Source of the DNA: Catalinimonas alkaloidigena
GTDB lineage: Bacteria > Bacteroidota > Bacteroidia > Cytophagales > Cyclobacteriaceae
DNA length: 64,000 nt
Direction of reading: 5' to 3'
Assembly (NCBI RefSeq): GCF_029504655.1
Contig: NZ_JAQFIL010000001.1
Location: 5,709,001-5,773,000 of the forward strand
The notes beneath the pieces were generated by a model that ran no database searches, had not been told where the DNA came from, and was given only the letters and a program-made list of their open reading frames with translations. Positions 10,233 through 20,900 of the stretch are shown here, piece after piece. Both the position numbers and the translations under genes were made by a program. The first letter of the stretch is position 1; each line of letters opens with the position of its first letter.

Positions 10233-11018
10233 GTGGTAAGACCAAAAAAACACCTGGGACAACATTTTTTGAAAGACAAGAACATCGCTTCCAAAATTGT
10301 TCAAAGCCTGACACTGCACCGAGGCTACCGGCAGGTATTGGAGATTGGTCCCGGCACTGGTGTGCTGACGCAGTTTTTGGTACAGGACAACCGCTTCACT
10401 ACTTCCCTAATAGAGCTGGACACAGAATCTGTACATTATCTTCAGGAACATTATCCTGATCTGAAGCCGCGCATATTTTACAAAGACTTTCTCAAAACTG
10501 ATCTGCTGGCACTGATGCAGGAACCTTTCGCGGTGATTGGCAATTTCCCTTACAATATTTCTTCACAGATATTCTTCAAAATCCTGGATATCAAAAATGA
10601 AGTACCGGAGGTTGTCTGTATGTTACAAAAGGAAGTAGCCGACCGACTTAAATCGCCTCCCGGAAGTAAGGCATATGGCATACTGAGCGTATTGTTACAG
10701 GCTTATTATGACATAGACTATCTCTTTACCGTGGAGCCGGGCGTCTTTAACCCGCCTCCCAGGGTACGCTCGGGCGTAATCCGGCTGAAGCGTAATGATA
10801 CTCAGCAGCTTGCCTGCGACGAGCAGCTATTCCGAAAGGTGGTAAAGCAAAGTTTTCAAACCCGCCGCAAGACCTTGCGCAATGCATTGAAACCTCTAAA
10901 TTTGCCCGAAACAATTAGGCAGCTTAATACCTTAGATTTACGAGCAGAGCAATTATCCGTCAATGATTTTGTAGAACTCACGCTAAAAATAGAAGAGTCT
11001 TGGAAACAGGAGCCATAA
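10233..11018 (+). CDS. rsmA: 16S rRNA adenine(1518/1519)-N6 dimethyltransferase
   Basis: Dimethylates two adjacent adenines in helix 45 of 16S rRNA, using S-adenosylmethionine. The start is a GTG, giving VRPKKHLGQHFLKDKNIASK, the classic KsgA N-terminus. SAM-binding motif I is VLEIGPGTGVLTQFL and the catalytic motif is GNFPYNISSQIFFKIL. The C-terminus has the family pattern FNPPPRVRSGVIRLKR. At 261 aa it is of normal size. Its TAA overlaps the mgtE start by one base (TAATG), so translation is probably coupled. Confidence 0.97.
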   Translation: MVRPKKHLGQHFLKDKNIASKIVQSLTLHRGYRQVLEIGPGTGVLTQFLVQDNRFTTSLIELDTESVHYLQEHYPDLKPRIFYKDFLKTDLLALMQEPFAVIGNFPYNISSQIFFKILDIKNEVPEVVCMLQKEVADRLKSPPGSKAYGILSVLLQAYYDIDYLFTVEPGVFNPPPRVRSGVIRLKRNDTQQLACDEQLFRKVVKQSFQTRRKTLRNALKPLNLPETIRQLNTLDLRAEQLSVNDFVELTLKIEESWKQEP

Positions 11019-12373
11019 TGCATTTTGAGGTATCGCAGGAGTATCTGGAGTGGCTGAGAGCAGCCATTCGCCAGGATGAAGCGCAGTCTGTGCAGGAGAG
11101 TATGGAAGATGCCAGCCCCCCTGATATCCTCACGGTACTTTATGAGCTGAATACCGAAGAGTCCAAGTACGTGATTAAGCTGTTGGATGAAGAACGGGCG
11201 GCTGATATTATTGTAGAGATTGAGGATGAGCAGCAAACTGCTTTTCTGAGAAACTTTACTTCTGAAGAAGTAGCTCGCTTCATCGACTACCTGGACTCAG
11301 ATGATGGTGCTGATATTCTCAACCGCCTTCCTATACAAACCCGCGAGGAAGTCATTGATAAAATGGAGAATGCAGAAAAGGCACGCCATGTCAAAGACCT
11401 GATCCGTTATGAGGAAGACCGGGCCGGTGGCCTGATGGCCAAGGAGTTGATCAAAGTCAATATTGACTGGACAGTAAAGCAATGTATAGAGGAAATCCGC
11501 CGGCAGGCAGAAAATGTGGAGAAAGTCTATTCAGTTTATGTAGTAGATAAGCAAAATCACCTGACCGGTAAAGTATCCTTGAAGCGAATTGTACTATCTA
11601 ATGATGATACTAAAGTCGCAGATATTTACGACGAAGAAGTAGTATCGGTAGAGACTTATCAGGAAGAGGAGGAAATAGCCGATATCATGCGTCGCTACGA
11701 TTTGGAGGCTATTCCGGTGGTTGACATTATGAACCGGCTGGTAGGCCGCATCACCATTGATGACGTAGTGGACGTCATTACCGAGATGGCAGAGCAGGAG
11801 CGACAGATGATGTCCGGTATTTCTGAAGATGTGGAGGAACGCAGCGGAAGCGTATGGTTGCTCTCGCGTGCTCGCCTTCCCTGGCTGGTCATTGGTATGG
11901 TAGGAGGACTTTTAGGAGCACAGTTCATCGGTATTTTTGAAAAAGACATTGCACTGGTTCCGGCCATGGCCTTTTTTATTCCCCTGATTACAGCTACCGG
12001 AGGTAATGTAGGGATTCAGTCTTCCTCATTGGTAGTACAAAGTCTGGCAAACACTTCAGTGTTTAGTGATAACCTGGGGAAACGACTCTGGAAGGTACTC
12101 CTTGTCGCTCTTCTTAACGGATTAGCGCTAGCTGCTCTTGTATTTGCTTTCAACCTTTTGTTTGGAGAAAAATTAACCCTGGCTGCTGTTGTAGCCATAG
12201 CATTATTCAGTGTAGTCTTGCTGGCTTCGCTCATGGGTACGATTACGCCACTTATACTTAACAAACTCGGTGTCAATCCGGCCCTGGCTTCCGGTCCCTT
12301 CATTACTACTGCCAATGACCTTTTAGGCCTAGCCGTCTATTTCTCAGTAGCCCACATGCTTTACGGATTTTAA
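11018..12373 (+). CDS. mgtE: Magnesium transporter MgtE
   Basis: An inner-membrane Mg2+ channel/transporter. The ATG at 11018 is preferred over a TTG at 11000, giving MHFEVSQEYLEWL and a 451-aa protein. The MgtE N-domain spans residues 25-130 (EERAADIIVEIEDEQQ, LDSDDGADILNRLP). Two CBS domains follow (GLMAKELIKVN; PVVDIMNRLVGRITIDDVVDVI). Five C-terminal membrane helices contain the conserved ATGGNVGIQSSSL pore segment. It is translationally coupled to rsmA by a one-base overlap. Confidence 0.96.
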   Translation: MHFEVSQEYLEWLRAAIRQDEAQSVQESMEDASPPDILTVLYELNTEESKYVIKLLDEERAADIIVEIEDEQQTAFLRNFTSEEVARFIDYLDSDDGADILNRLPIQTREEVIDKMENAEKARHVKDLIRYEEDRAGGLMAKELIKVNIDWTVKQCIEEIRRQAENVEKVYSVYVVDKQNHLTGKVSLKRIVLSNDDTKVADIYDEEVVSVETYQEEEEIADIMRRYDLEAIPVVDIMNRLVGRITIDDVVDVITEMAEQERQMMSGISEDVEERSGSVWLLSRARLPWLVIGMVGGLLGAQFIGIFEKDIALVPAMAFFIPLITATGGNVGIQSSSLVVQSLANTSVFSDNLGKRLWKVLLVALLNGLALAALVFAFNLLFGEKLTLAAVVAIALFSVVLLASLMGTITPLILNKLGVNPALASGPFITTANDLLGLAVYFSVAHMLYGF

Positions 12374-12409
12374 CTATTTTTGGCATCATGTTTCTCGCTG
12401 CAATAGTGC

Positions 12410-12519
12410 TTGGTGTTATGGTTTTTAATGGTGTAGTACGATTGCTATTGTGTCATTAAACACACTAAGAACCACGAGTTATAACACCATGAACCAAGAA
12501 CCACGAATTATAACCCCAT
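12410..12519. repeat. Inverted-repeat intergenic element, copy A (no gene inside)
   Basis: The left half is G/T-rich (TTGGTGTTATGG, TTTTTAATGGTGT). The right half is A/C-rich and opposite in sense (CTAAGAACCACGAG, TTATAACACCATGAACCAAG, AACCACGAATTATAACCCC). The same vocabulary recurs around 36.1, 40.1, 40.77 and 41.35 kb in this window. It fills the mgtE to dehydrogenase gap. Confidence 0.6.
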
Positions 12520-12526
12520 AAAAAAA

Positions 12527-13456
12527 ATGAAAACCTGTCTGATTATAGATTTAATGCATGAAAGTATCACCCCTCTTCTCCAACAGATTGGTTGGCAGGC
12601 AGACTACCGTCCGGAGATCAATCGCGAAGAAATCCTTCAGATCATTCACCAATACGAAGGATTGATTGTGAGGAGTAAGACTACCATTGACAAAGAAGTG
12701 ATTGATCGTGCAGAAAAACTTCAGTGGATCGGCCGCGCCGGTGCCGGACTGGATCAATTGGATGTTGAAACACTGGAGGAAAGAAATATCAAGATTGTTA
12801 ATGCTCCTGAAGGTAATCGTGATGCATTAGGTGAGCATGCCGTTGCCCTGCTGCTAAGCCTGTTTAATAAAATTCATGTGGCCGACCGTCAAATTCGTAA
12901 AGGGAGCTGGGACAGGGAAGGTAATCGGGGTGTGGAACTTATGAGTAAGACTGTCGGAATCATTGGTTACGGTTTCATGGGTCAGGCTTTCGCTCGTCGT
13001 CTTCAGGGATTTGGTGTAAAAGTACTGGCCTATGATAAATACAAGCAAAATTACGGCGATGAGTATGCCCGAGAAGCCAGCCTGGAAGATATATTTGCGC
13101 AAGCAGATGTACTGAGTTTACATGTGCCTTTGACTGAGGAAACCCGCTTTATGATTAACCATACATTTCTGCAAAAATTCAGTAAAGATATCTATCTTCT
13201 CAATACTGCACGCGGCAAGAACATAAGCTTCAAAACCCTGGTAGAGGCGTTGGATAGCGGAAAGCTCAAAGGGGCTGCACTGGATGTATTGGAAAATGAA
13301 AAAATCACACATTTTACTACTGAACAGCAGCATTATTTTAACTTAATCATCCATCATGACAATGTTATTTTTACTCCACACGTTGGTGGGTGGACATTTG
13401 AGTCTTATGAGAAGATTAACAAAACTCTGGTGGGCAAAATCAAATCTTTAAAGTAA
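12527..13456 (+). CDS. D-isomer 2-hydroxyacid dehydrogenase, phosphoglycerate dehydrogenase-like
   Basis: An NAD-dependent oxidoreductase of 309 aa. It has the substrate-domain motif GRAGAGLDQLDVETL and the Rossmann loop VGIIGYGFMGQAFARRL with a downstream acidic residue (AYDKY). The catalytic Arg is in LLNTARGKN, Glu in ALDVLENEK and His in TPHVGGWTFES. It lacks the C-terminal ACT domain of long SerA forms. It could be 3-phosphoglycerate dehydrogenase or another 2-hydroxyacid dehydrogenase; no serC or other serine-pathway gene is adjacent to decide. Confidence 0.88.
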   Translation: MKTCLIIDLMHESITPLLQQIGWQADYRPEINREEILQIIHQYEGLIVRSKTTIDKEVIDRAEKLQWIGRAGAGLDQLDVETLEERNIKIVNAPEGNRDALGEHAVALLLSLFNKIHVADRQIRKGSWDREGNRGVELMSKTVGIIGYGFMGQAFARRLQGFGVKVLAYDKYKQNYGDEYAREASLEDIFAQADVLSLHVPLTEETRFMINHTFLQKFSKDIYLLNTARGKNISFKTLVEALDSGKLKGAALDVLENEKITHFTTEQQHYFNLIIHHDNVIFTPHVGGWTFESYEKINKTLVGKIKSLK

Positions 13457-13558
13457 AATACTTTGTTCAATGTGCGTTTTGCCCACATTTCCAAACTGAA
13501 TTCATAAGCCAGATTGTTAAATTGCAAGACTATTGCATCAATCTATTGCGCCGCAGGC

Positions 13559-14401
13559 ATGAAATACACAGTAAAATATAAGAAAATTATTGACTGGTAT
13601 AAGTCCATTATGGAGCGCCCGGTTACAATTTCGCTTTTTGTACTATTATGCCTTTCTGTTTTAGTTCTTTCTTTAAGCTATGAGTATTATAAGTACGATT
13701 TTTATGAGTTTTGGGGTCAAGTACTGGCTGAAGCTCACGGTATGCTCTTTGACATTGCTGTCATCGGTATCCTGATCTACTGGCTCAATGAGCGAGGACA
13801 GAAAAGGCAGGCTATTCGTACCTACAAAGATGAAATTGAAGATTTCCGTACCTGGCAATCAGAAGAAGCGGCCTTTCGTACGGTAGGTAATATCAAAAGG
13901 TTAAACCGTGAGAAAATTTACAGTATTGATCTGGTAGACTGTTATCTTACCCGCACAAACCTCAGTCATGTAGTGCTCAAATCGGCTAACCTGAATAATG
14001 CCAATGTTACGCATGCTAACCTGATAGAGTGTAATCTGGAAGGCGCTCGTCTTAATCAAACTAACTTTGAAGGCTCCAATCTCAACCAAGCTTTTCTTAA
14101 GCATGCCTATGCCAGTGGAGCTTCTTTCAAAGATACGTATCTCATCAAAGCCACTCTTCAGGCATCTTTCCTTATCAGGTCTGATTTTGAAAACGCCTTT
14201 ATGATGGAGGCTGATCTGCGAGATGCCTACGTAGTGGGTGCCAATTTCAAAAATGCTAATCTTTATAAGGCTGACCTGAGGGGAGCTGAAGGGCTTACAA
14301 TAGAACAGCTTACCCAGGCCAACACGCTGCATCAGGCATTGCTGGATGACGACCTGATGAATCAGATTAAAGACAGGCATGCTACCCTTCTGGCTCGCTA
14401 G
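13559..14401 (+). CDS. Membrane-anchored pentapeptide-repeat protein
   Basis: The ATG at 13559 gives about 280 aa; an upstream in-frame TTG at 13514 is less likely. Two hydrophobic segments (VTISLFVLLCLSVLVLSLSY and MLFDIAVIGILIYWL) lie in the first 80 residues. After a charged linker come about 25 pentapeptide repeats of the A(D/N)LxX type, from LTRTNLSHVVLKSANLNNAN to NLYKADLRGAEG. These fold as a right-handed quadrilateral beta-helix. The function is unknown; pentapeptide proteins range from gyrase mimics to structural or signalling adaptors. It looks monocistronic. Confidence 0.87.
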   Translation: MKYTVKYKKIIDWYKSIMERPVTISLFVLLCLSVLVLSLSYEYYKYDFYEFWGQVLAEAHGMLFDIAVIGILIYWLNERGQKRQAIRTYKDEIEDFRTWQSEEAAFRTVGNIKRLNREKIYSIDLVDCYLTRTNLSHVVLKSANLNNANVTHANLIECNLEGARLNQTNFEGSNLNQAFLKHAYASGASFKDTYLIKATLQASFLIRSDFENAFMMEADLRDAYVVGANFKNANLYKADLRGAEGLTIEQLTQANTLHQALLDDDLMNQIKDRHATLLAR

Positions 14402-14562
14402 CACAAAAAATTATTCTTCATTTCTTAGAATTACTTTCTAAAGCAAGCTGACATTTTATCATCAGCCAAATAATTTATTATATTGACCTCATAAAGTTTA
14501 GCTAATAGGCTTACCTAAATTTCCATCATTTTTTTCCTAAACCTTAATCTATACTGCACTTT

Positions 14563-17500
14563 ATGAGAACATTCTTTCATTACACAACAGCACTACTGCT
14601 GTGTCTGCTTTTGTTTCATCCACTTATTGGGCAGCGAAACAGGGCAAATTCTTCTTTCGAAACTCCCATGACAGCCTCAACCTTTGAGGGGCTGGAACTG
14701 CGTAACATTGGCCCGGCTTTTATGTCAGGACGTATTGCGGACCTGGCCATTCATCCTGAAGATCCGAGCACCTGGTACATTGCTGTAGGCTCAGGCGGCG
14801 TATGGAAAACCGTAAATGCCGGGACCACTTTTGAGCCTATTTTTGACGAACAAAATTTGTATTCTATTGGCTGCCTCAGCATAGATCCTTCCGATTCTGA
14901 TATCATCTGGGTAGGCACTGGTGAAAATGTTGGAGGCCGCCATGTGGGCTATGGAGATGGCGTTTACCGCTCTGAGGACGGAGGCCAGAGCTGGCAAAAT
15001 ATGGGACTGCCAAATTCTGAGCATATTTCTAAAATTATTGTTCACCCTGAGAATTCAGATATTGTCTGGGTAGCTGCCCAGGGGCCCCTTTGGAATAAGG
15101 GAGGAGATCGTGGCCTCTACAAAACTACCGATGGCGGTAAGAGTTGGAAGAGAACATTAGGTGATGATGCATGGACAGGGGTTACTGACTTGCTCATTGA
15201 CCCTCGGAACCCTGACCAACTGTATGCCGCGACCTGGCAACGGCATCGTACCGTAGCCGCTTATATGGGTGGTGGTCCGGGCACCGGCATTTACCGCTCC
15301 ACCGACGGAGGCGAAAGCTGGGAAGAACTGGCTAACGGTCTGCCCGAATCGGATATGGGTAAGATCGGCCTGGCAATTTCCCCACAACAACCCGATATTG
15401 TCTATGCTGCCATAGAGCTTGATCGGGGCACAGGAGGAATTTTTCGCTCTGCCGACCGAGGAAGTAGTTGGGAGAAAAGATCTGATGTGGTTTCTGGTGG
15501 CACCGGCCCACATTATTATCAGGAACTCTATGCTTCTCCTCATCAGTTTGAACGGATTTACCTGGCTGATGCTACCATGCAGGTTTCAGACGATGGAGGA
15601 AAAACTTTTACCAATCTCAACACACAATTTCGTCACGGCGATAACCATGCCCTTACTTTCAAAAAAGATGATCCTGACTACCTCTTGATTGGCACCGATG
15701 GTGGGGTTTACGAAAGCTTTGACCTGGGCAAAACCTGGCGTTATATGCAGAATTTACCCCTCACTCAGTTTTATAAAATTGCGCTGGACGATACAGAGCC
15801 TTTCTACAAGATCTATGGTGGTACCCAGGACAACGGTTCTCAGGGTGGTCCATCACGTACCGATAATGTGCAGGGCATCCAGAATGCTGATTGGAAACTG
15901 GTACTCAACTGGGATGGCCACCAACCTGCCACTGAGCCTGGCAACCCCAATATTGTATATGCCGAACGGCAGCAGGGAGCACTTTCCCGCCTGGACATGA
16001 AAACCGGTGAAGTTATTGACATTCAGCCGCAACCTAGTGCCGATGAGGACTACGAACGCTTCAACTGGGATTCTCCCATCCTGGTAAGTTCGCATGATCC
16101 GGCCAGAATTTATTTTGCCTCACAGCGAGTTTGGAGGTCCAACAATCGGGGTGACGAATGGGAAGCCATTTCAGGTGATTTGACTAAGGATCAGGAACGC
16201 ATAGAATTGCCTATTATGGACAAAACCCAAAGTTGGGATGCTGCCTGGGATGTTGGGGCCATGTCTAACTACAACACCATTACTTCTTTGGCAGAATCTC
16301 CTGTGCAGGAAGGAACTGTATACGCTGGTACGGATGATGGTATTGTACAAGTGACAGAAGATGGAGGTCAGAACTGGCGTAGAATAGATGTAGGGAGCAT
16401 GCCCGGTGTGCCTGCGACAGCTTTTGTCAACGATATTAAAGCAGACCTACACGATGCCAATACCGTTTATGTGGCTCTGGACAATCACAAATATGGTGAC
16501 TTTTCACCTTATCTGGTTAAAAGTACAGACCGGGGAAGAAGCTGGCAGTCCATCCGGGGAGACCTGCCCGACCGCACACTGGTATGGCGACTCGTACAGG
16601 ATCATGTAAAACCTGAACTCATGTTTGCTGCTACTGAGTTTGGTGTCTACTTTACCGTAGATGGCGGGGAGCGCTGGATAAAACTGGAAGGTGGCGTACC
16701 TACTATTTCATTTAGAGATCTCGCGATTCATAAAAGAGAGAATGACCTGGTGGCGGCTTCTTTTGGCAGAGGTATTTATATTCTGGATGATTATACTGCC
16801 CTGCGTGGTGTATCTGAGCAGCAACTGATGGCCGAAGCTACCCTCTTTCCTGCCCGAAAAGCTTTGTGGTATATTCCTCGCTCCGACATTGACTTTGAGG
16901 ACAAAAAAGGTTCTTTGGGTGATGCTCATTTCGTAGCGCCCAACCCTGACTTCGGAGCCACTTTCACTTATTATCTCAAAGATGGGCTTAAGACACGTGA
17001 AGATGTCCGCGTAGAAAATGAAAAAACACTGAAACAGGAAGAGCAGGCGATTCCTTTTCCCGGCTGGGATGCGGTAGAAGCTGAGCGGAGAGAGCAAGCT
17101 CCTCAGATTTTACTTAGCATTCAGGACAGCAATGGTAATACCATTCGTCGTATTGAAGGGCCTGTTACCTCTGGCTTCCATAGAGTCGCCTGGGATCTTC
17201 GCTACCCTGCTCCCGAGCCTTTACAAATGAATAGTGAAGCCGGAGAGAGCCAGGGAATGATGGCTGCTCCCGGTACTTATACGGCTTCGCTTTCAAAAAA
17301 AGTAGATGGTGAAGTTACAGCACTTTCTGAACCCATCACTTTCGAAGTAGAACCTCTGTATGATGGAACGCTTGAGGGCGCTCCTGCCAGTCAGGTGGCT
17401 GAGTTCTGGAGAGCGTACGAGGATACATACCGGGCAGTGAGTGCCATAGGGATTTCGCTAGACAATGCCCTGACCAAAGCTGAGCGTTTGCAGTTAGCGC

Positions 17501-17865
17501 TGGAACGCTCTACTACTGCCCCCGGTGAGTTTGATGCGCAAATGTATAGTCTGCGTCAGTCGCTGATGGACCTGGATGAAGAGCTAAACGGTAATCGTGC
17601 CAAGCAGGATATTGGAGAAAAAACCAAGCCTACCATTAGCGAACGACTTTTTGCTGTAGAAAGAGGGATCAGCCATTCTACTTATGGCCCGACGCCTACC
17701 CATCAGCAAAACCTGGCTATTGTTAAAGAGCAATTGCAGAACATTCAGAATAAGCTCAAATCAGCACAGAGCCAGATAGCGCAAATATCCGCTGAACTTA
17801 TGGAGAATGGAGCTCCCTGGGTAGAAGGTGAAGCCCTCCCGCCAGTAGGGCCTGAGAAAAACTGA
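14563..17865 (+). CDS. Secreted VPS10/sortilin-like Asp-box beta-propeller protein
   Basis: An exported 1100-aa protein with a signal peptide (residues 1-23, cleavage near LIGQ). Residues 45-760 carry many BNR/Asp-box turns of S-x-D-x-G-x-x-W type: SEDGGQSW, TTDGGKSW, STDGGESW, SADRGSSW, SDDGGKTF, SFDLGKTW, TEDGGQNW, STDRGRSW and TVDGGERW. This indicates one or two beta-propellers, as in the glycosidase-like/VPS10 family common in Bacteroidota. A beta-sandwich-like region (SGFHRVAWDLRYPAP) and a helical C-terminal region (LALERSTTAP onward) follow. It is annotated in some genomes as a glycosyl hydrolase, but no catalytic residues can be assigned. Probably periplasmic or secreted. Confidence 0.88.
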   Translation: MRTFFHYTTALLLCLLLFHPLIGQRNRANSSFETPMTASTFEGLELRNIGPAFMSGRIADLAIHPEDPSTWYIAVGSGGVWKTVNAGTTFEPIFDEQNLYSIGCLSIDPSDSDIIWVGTGENVGGRHVGYGDGVYRSEDGGQSWQNMGLPNSEHISKIIVHPENSDIVWVAAQGPLWNKGGDRGLYKTTDGGKSWKRTLGDDAWTGVTDLLIDPRNPDQLYAATWQRHRTVAAYMGGGPGTGIYRSTDGGESWEELANGLPESDMGKIGLAISPQQPDIVYAAIELDRGTGGIFRSADRGSSWEKRSDVVSGGTGPHYYQELYASPHQFERIYLADATMQVSDDGGKTFTNLNTQFRHGDNHALTFKKDDPDYLLIGTDGGVYESFDLGKTWRYMQNLPLTQFYKIALDDTEPFYKIYGGTQDNGSQGGPSRTDNVQGIQNADWKLVLNWDGHQPATEPGNPNIVYAERQQGALSRLDMKTGEVIDIQPQPSADEDYERFNWDSPILVSSHDPARIYFASQRVWRSNNRGDEWEAISGDLTKDQERIELPIMDKTQSWDAAWDVGAMSNYNTITSLAESPVQEGTVYAGTDDGIVQVTEDGGQNWRRIDVGSMPGVPATAFVNDIKADLHDANTVYVALDNHKYGDFSPYLVKSTDRGRSWQSIRGDLPDRTLVWRLVQDHVKPELMFAATEFGVYFTVDGGERWIKLEGGVPTISFRDLAIHKRENDLVAASFGRGIYILDDYTALRGVSEQQLMAEATLFPARKALWYIPRSDIDFEDKKGSLGDAHFVAPNPDFGATFTYYLKDGLKTREDVRVENEKTLKQEEQAIPFPGWDAVEAERREQAPQILLSIQDSNGNTIRRIEGPVTSGFHRVAWDLRYPAPEPLQMNSEAGESQGMMAAPGTYTASLSKKVDGEVTALSEPITFEVEPLYDGTLEGAPASQVAEFWRAYEDTYRAVSAIGISLDNALTKAERLQLALERSTTAPGEFDAQMYSLRQSLMDLDEELNGNRAKQDIGEKTKPTISERLFAVERGISHSTYGPTPTHQQNLAIVKEQLQNIQNKLKSAQSQIAQISAELMENGAPWVEGEALPPVGPEKN

Positions 17866-17875
17866 TACTAAACTT

Positions 17876-17912
17876 AACTCTGCTAAAGTGCAATGCTTTG
17901 GCAGAGTTTTCC
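17876..17912 (+). terminator. Probable intrinsic terminator of the Asp-box protein gene
   Basis: Arms AACTCTGC (17876-17883) and GCAGAGTT (17901-17908) extend inward through AAAG/CTTT pairing, followed by TTTTCC. It lies 11 nt after the stop codon. The T-run is short, so efficiency is uncertain. Confidence 0.65.
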
Positions 17913-17954
17913 TTCCCCCTACCCTCCAGTTACTGATGCTACTACAAACGTTGG

Positions 17955-20900
17955 TTAATTGACTGTAGCTTGTATGATTTTGTCAATCATCTCATAACTA
18001 TTGTTTCTGAGCTTAGGCTGAACAGTTGATTTAGCAGCTTCGTCATTGGTCCAGGTCGCTAATACCCATTTTGCTTCCGGGCTTTCAGCTTTTTCCAGCT
18101 CTGACAGTTTTTTAGAAAGCTCATCTGTTTTTCCTAGCTTTTTCAGTGCTCCCAGCAGCAAGAGACTATTTACCCCACCATTACTACTATTCTCATAACG
18201 TTGGACAATTTGTTGTAGGTGCTGATCAGCTTTCCGCGTCTGTCCCAGCCTTTGGTAAGCATGGGCCAGCAGAAAGTCCTGTTCACTCTCATCAGGATTA
18301 TAGGGTTTTCCTACGCCCAGATTCTCCGGCCACTCCAAAGAAGCCTGAAGAATTTTGACAGCCTTTTTGTAATTATTTTTATCCATCTGAGCCATGGCAG
18401 CCTTCAGATGCGCGCGCTCATAAATTGCCCTTCCTTCCGACGCACCTTCATAGGGTAATACATGAATTTTATCTAGCAAAGTTAAGCTTTGCTCATATTG
18501 GTCATTGTGTAACAAGGCCTGGGCATAGTCCATCCCAATCACATAGTTGTCAGGAAACATGCGATAGGCTTGCACTGCCATCTTCAATTCTTCTTCATAC
18601 TTTTCTTCCTTATTCAGGTATTGGAGCAGTAAATGCCAGCTATTCCACAGTTCCTCATTTAGAGTCAGGGCTTTACGCAAGTCATCTTCTTTATCTTTTC
18701 CTTCTGTCTTTTCCAGCAGTTCAGCCCTGCTCAGGTAGAAGGGCGGAAAGTCCGGCTGCTCTCCACAGGCCTTGAATTGCTCAACAGCTTTGTCCATTTG
18801 ATTTTTAGCCCAATAGTTCAGCCCCAGATAGTAGTGTAGCTTCCACTGTTTTTGCTGACTGACTGCCCATTCCAGGACCTTTAAAGTTTCACTGCGAAAA
18901 GGTGCGACAAAAGCAGCTGATTGAGCAACTGCCTCATCCAAATATTTTTTTCCTTCTTCTGTATTCTCCTGATTTAAATAAGCCAGCCAAAGCGTAACTA
19001 TAGTATTTTCAGGAGATTGCTGCAACACAGCCTGAGCATCTTCCTGCTGCCCCATTTTCAGATAATCCATCGCCACTTCCAGATAGGTCTGTGCCGGGAA
19101 TTCGTTTTGGATATGGGATTTGAATTGCTCCAGATACTGTGAATTATTGTCCAATAGGTAAGCTTCAAAACGGGCAAAGTGATTCAGTGGGTCCAAGGCC
19201 AAAAGCCGGTCAAGCAACTCGCGGGCAGCAATCTCATTTTCGTTTTTTCTATGAATAACCATCAGGCTTTGCAGTCCACTGATGTTATAGCTGTTGAAGG
19301 CTAACGACTGCTGAGCATAATGCTTCGCCCGATCAAAACTTTGAGTCTGCATATAAATTTCAGCCATCTGGGCATAAGCGGCAGAACGATATTCCATAGA
19401 GCGGGCAGCCCACCCCAGCGCTTCCAAAGCATTTACCTTGTCTTCTAAAGCTTTGTAAATAATTCCCGCTACATAATTGGCATCAAAGTCATAGGTATCT
19501 GCTTTCAGGGCATGATTGGCCTGTTCCAGCGCATCTTCATATTGCGCATTTTGATAATGCAATTCTGCCAGAGCTACACGCGCCTCATAATGGGCGGGAT
19601 CTTCCTGCAGACTAGCTTTCAGCTTTTCTTCCGCCTGTGCATAATTTCGGTTTTTCATTAAGGACTTGCCGGCTTCAAACAATTGATAGGCCGGGGTGGG
19701 TTGAATATCCTCATCACCTTCAAAAGGACGTTTCAGGTCATTTGTTTCTTTCTGAGTTGTAGAGAAAATGACTTGATCACCGATACTGACTACTAGCTCC
19801 TGAACTCCCTCATTTGTATTTACAGTTTGCTGAAAAACCTCCATGGGTTTTAGCGACACTGCTTCCCGGAAGAGAACATCATCGCCGGATTTTATTATGA
19901 ACACATCGTCAATTTGCTGAAATGCGTTGAAACCGATAGCCAGCCCATTTTCTGTTTCTTCCACATTGACAGCTCCTAAGGGAGAGGCCGCACTGATACC
20001 TCCGATTTCTTTGACCGGAAACCACAGTTCACGCCACTGATCCGTTACATAAGGCCCAAAACCCACTTCACTGACAGGGTTGACCTGGCTGGAATAGGAA
20101 TACTGATTCAGCAGACGGCCTGCCTGAAACTCAATGTACTGCCCATCGGAATCGGTGAGCAGGTCTTCCCAGATTGCCCCTGAGCGAGATAATGCCCATA
20201 TCCATAGCTTCTGTCCCGGCATTTCTTCGTACAGTGACCAATGGCCGAAGCCGAAATCTTTTTCATGCCAGTATCCCCCAAAAAAGTCGTGATAGTTGCC
20301 TACCACATGATAAGATTTGCTTCCACCAAAAGCATTGTTTTTATACATGGCCAGATCTCTGCCCTCCTCATCTGTTGGCCAGGAGTATACATCACCGGGA
20401 TGCCCCAAATAAGCATCACCGGGGTAAAATAACTCCAAATCCTGAGAGGCACGAGCAGCGGCGGTCATCCAATTGTAATAGGCCTGATGCGCAGGAGTGG
20501 GATTGTACCATAATGCTTCAGTTTCAAAATAGGCTTTGTCTGCCGGCAAGGTAATCTTAACGCGCCACTGCGTGCGTGAGGGAAGGTCAATGGTGCCAAC
20601 GGTACAGCTTACGCTGCCATCTTCCTTTTCTTCAATAATATAATCTACCGGCGATGCCGTGGAAGGAGCATGACCGATAATTCCGAAGTTGAACTCTATA
20701 CCCCCGGAGGTCCAGGGACCACGCATGGCAATATTGCGAAACTTCATGACCTCATTTCGGTAGATAAACTCCTCACCCGTTTCTTTCTCTATCGCTCCCC
20801 ATACCTTACCACCTGACTCTGGTAATACAAAGACCTGGATGTAATCATTTTCCATGGTGACTACCTTCCACTCCTGTTCTTTCCCTTCATGGCTGTAACC

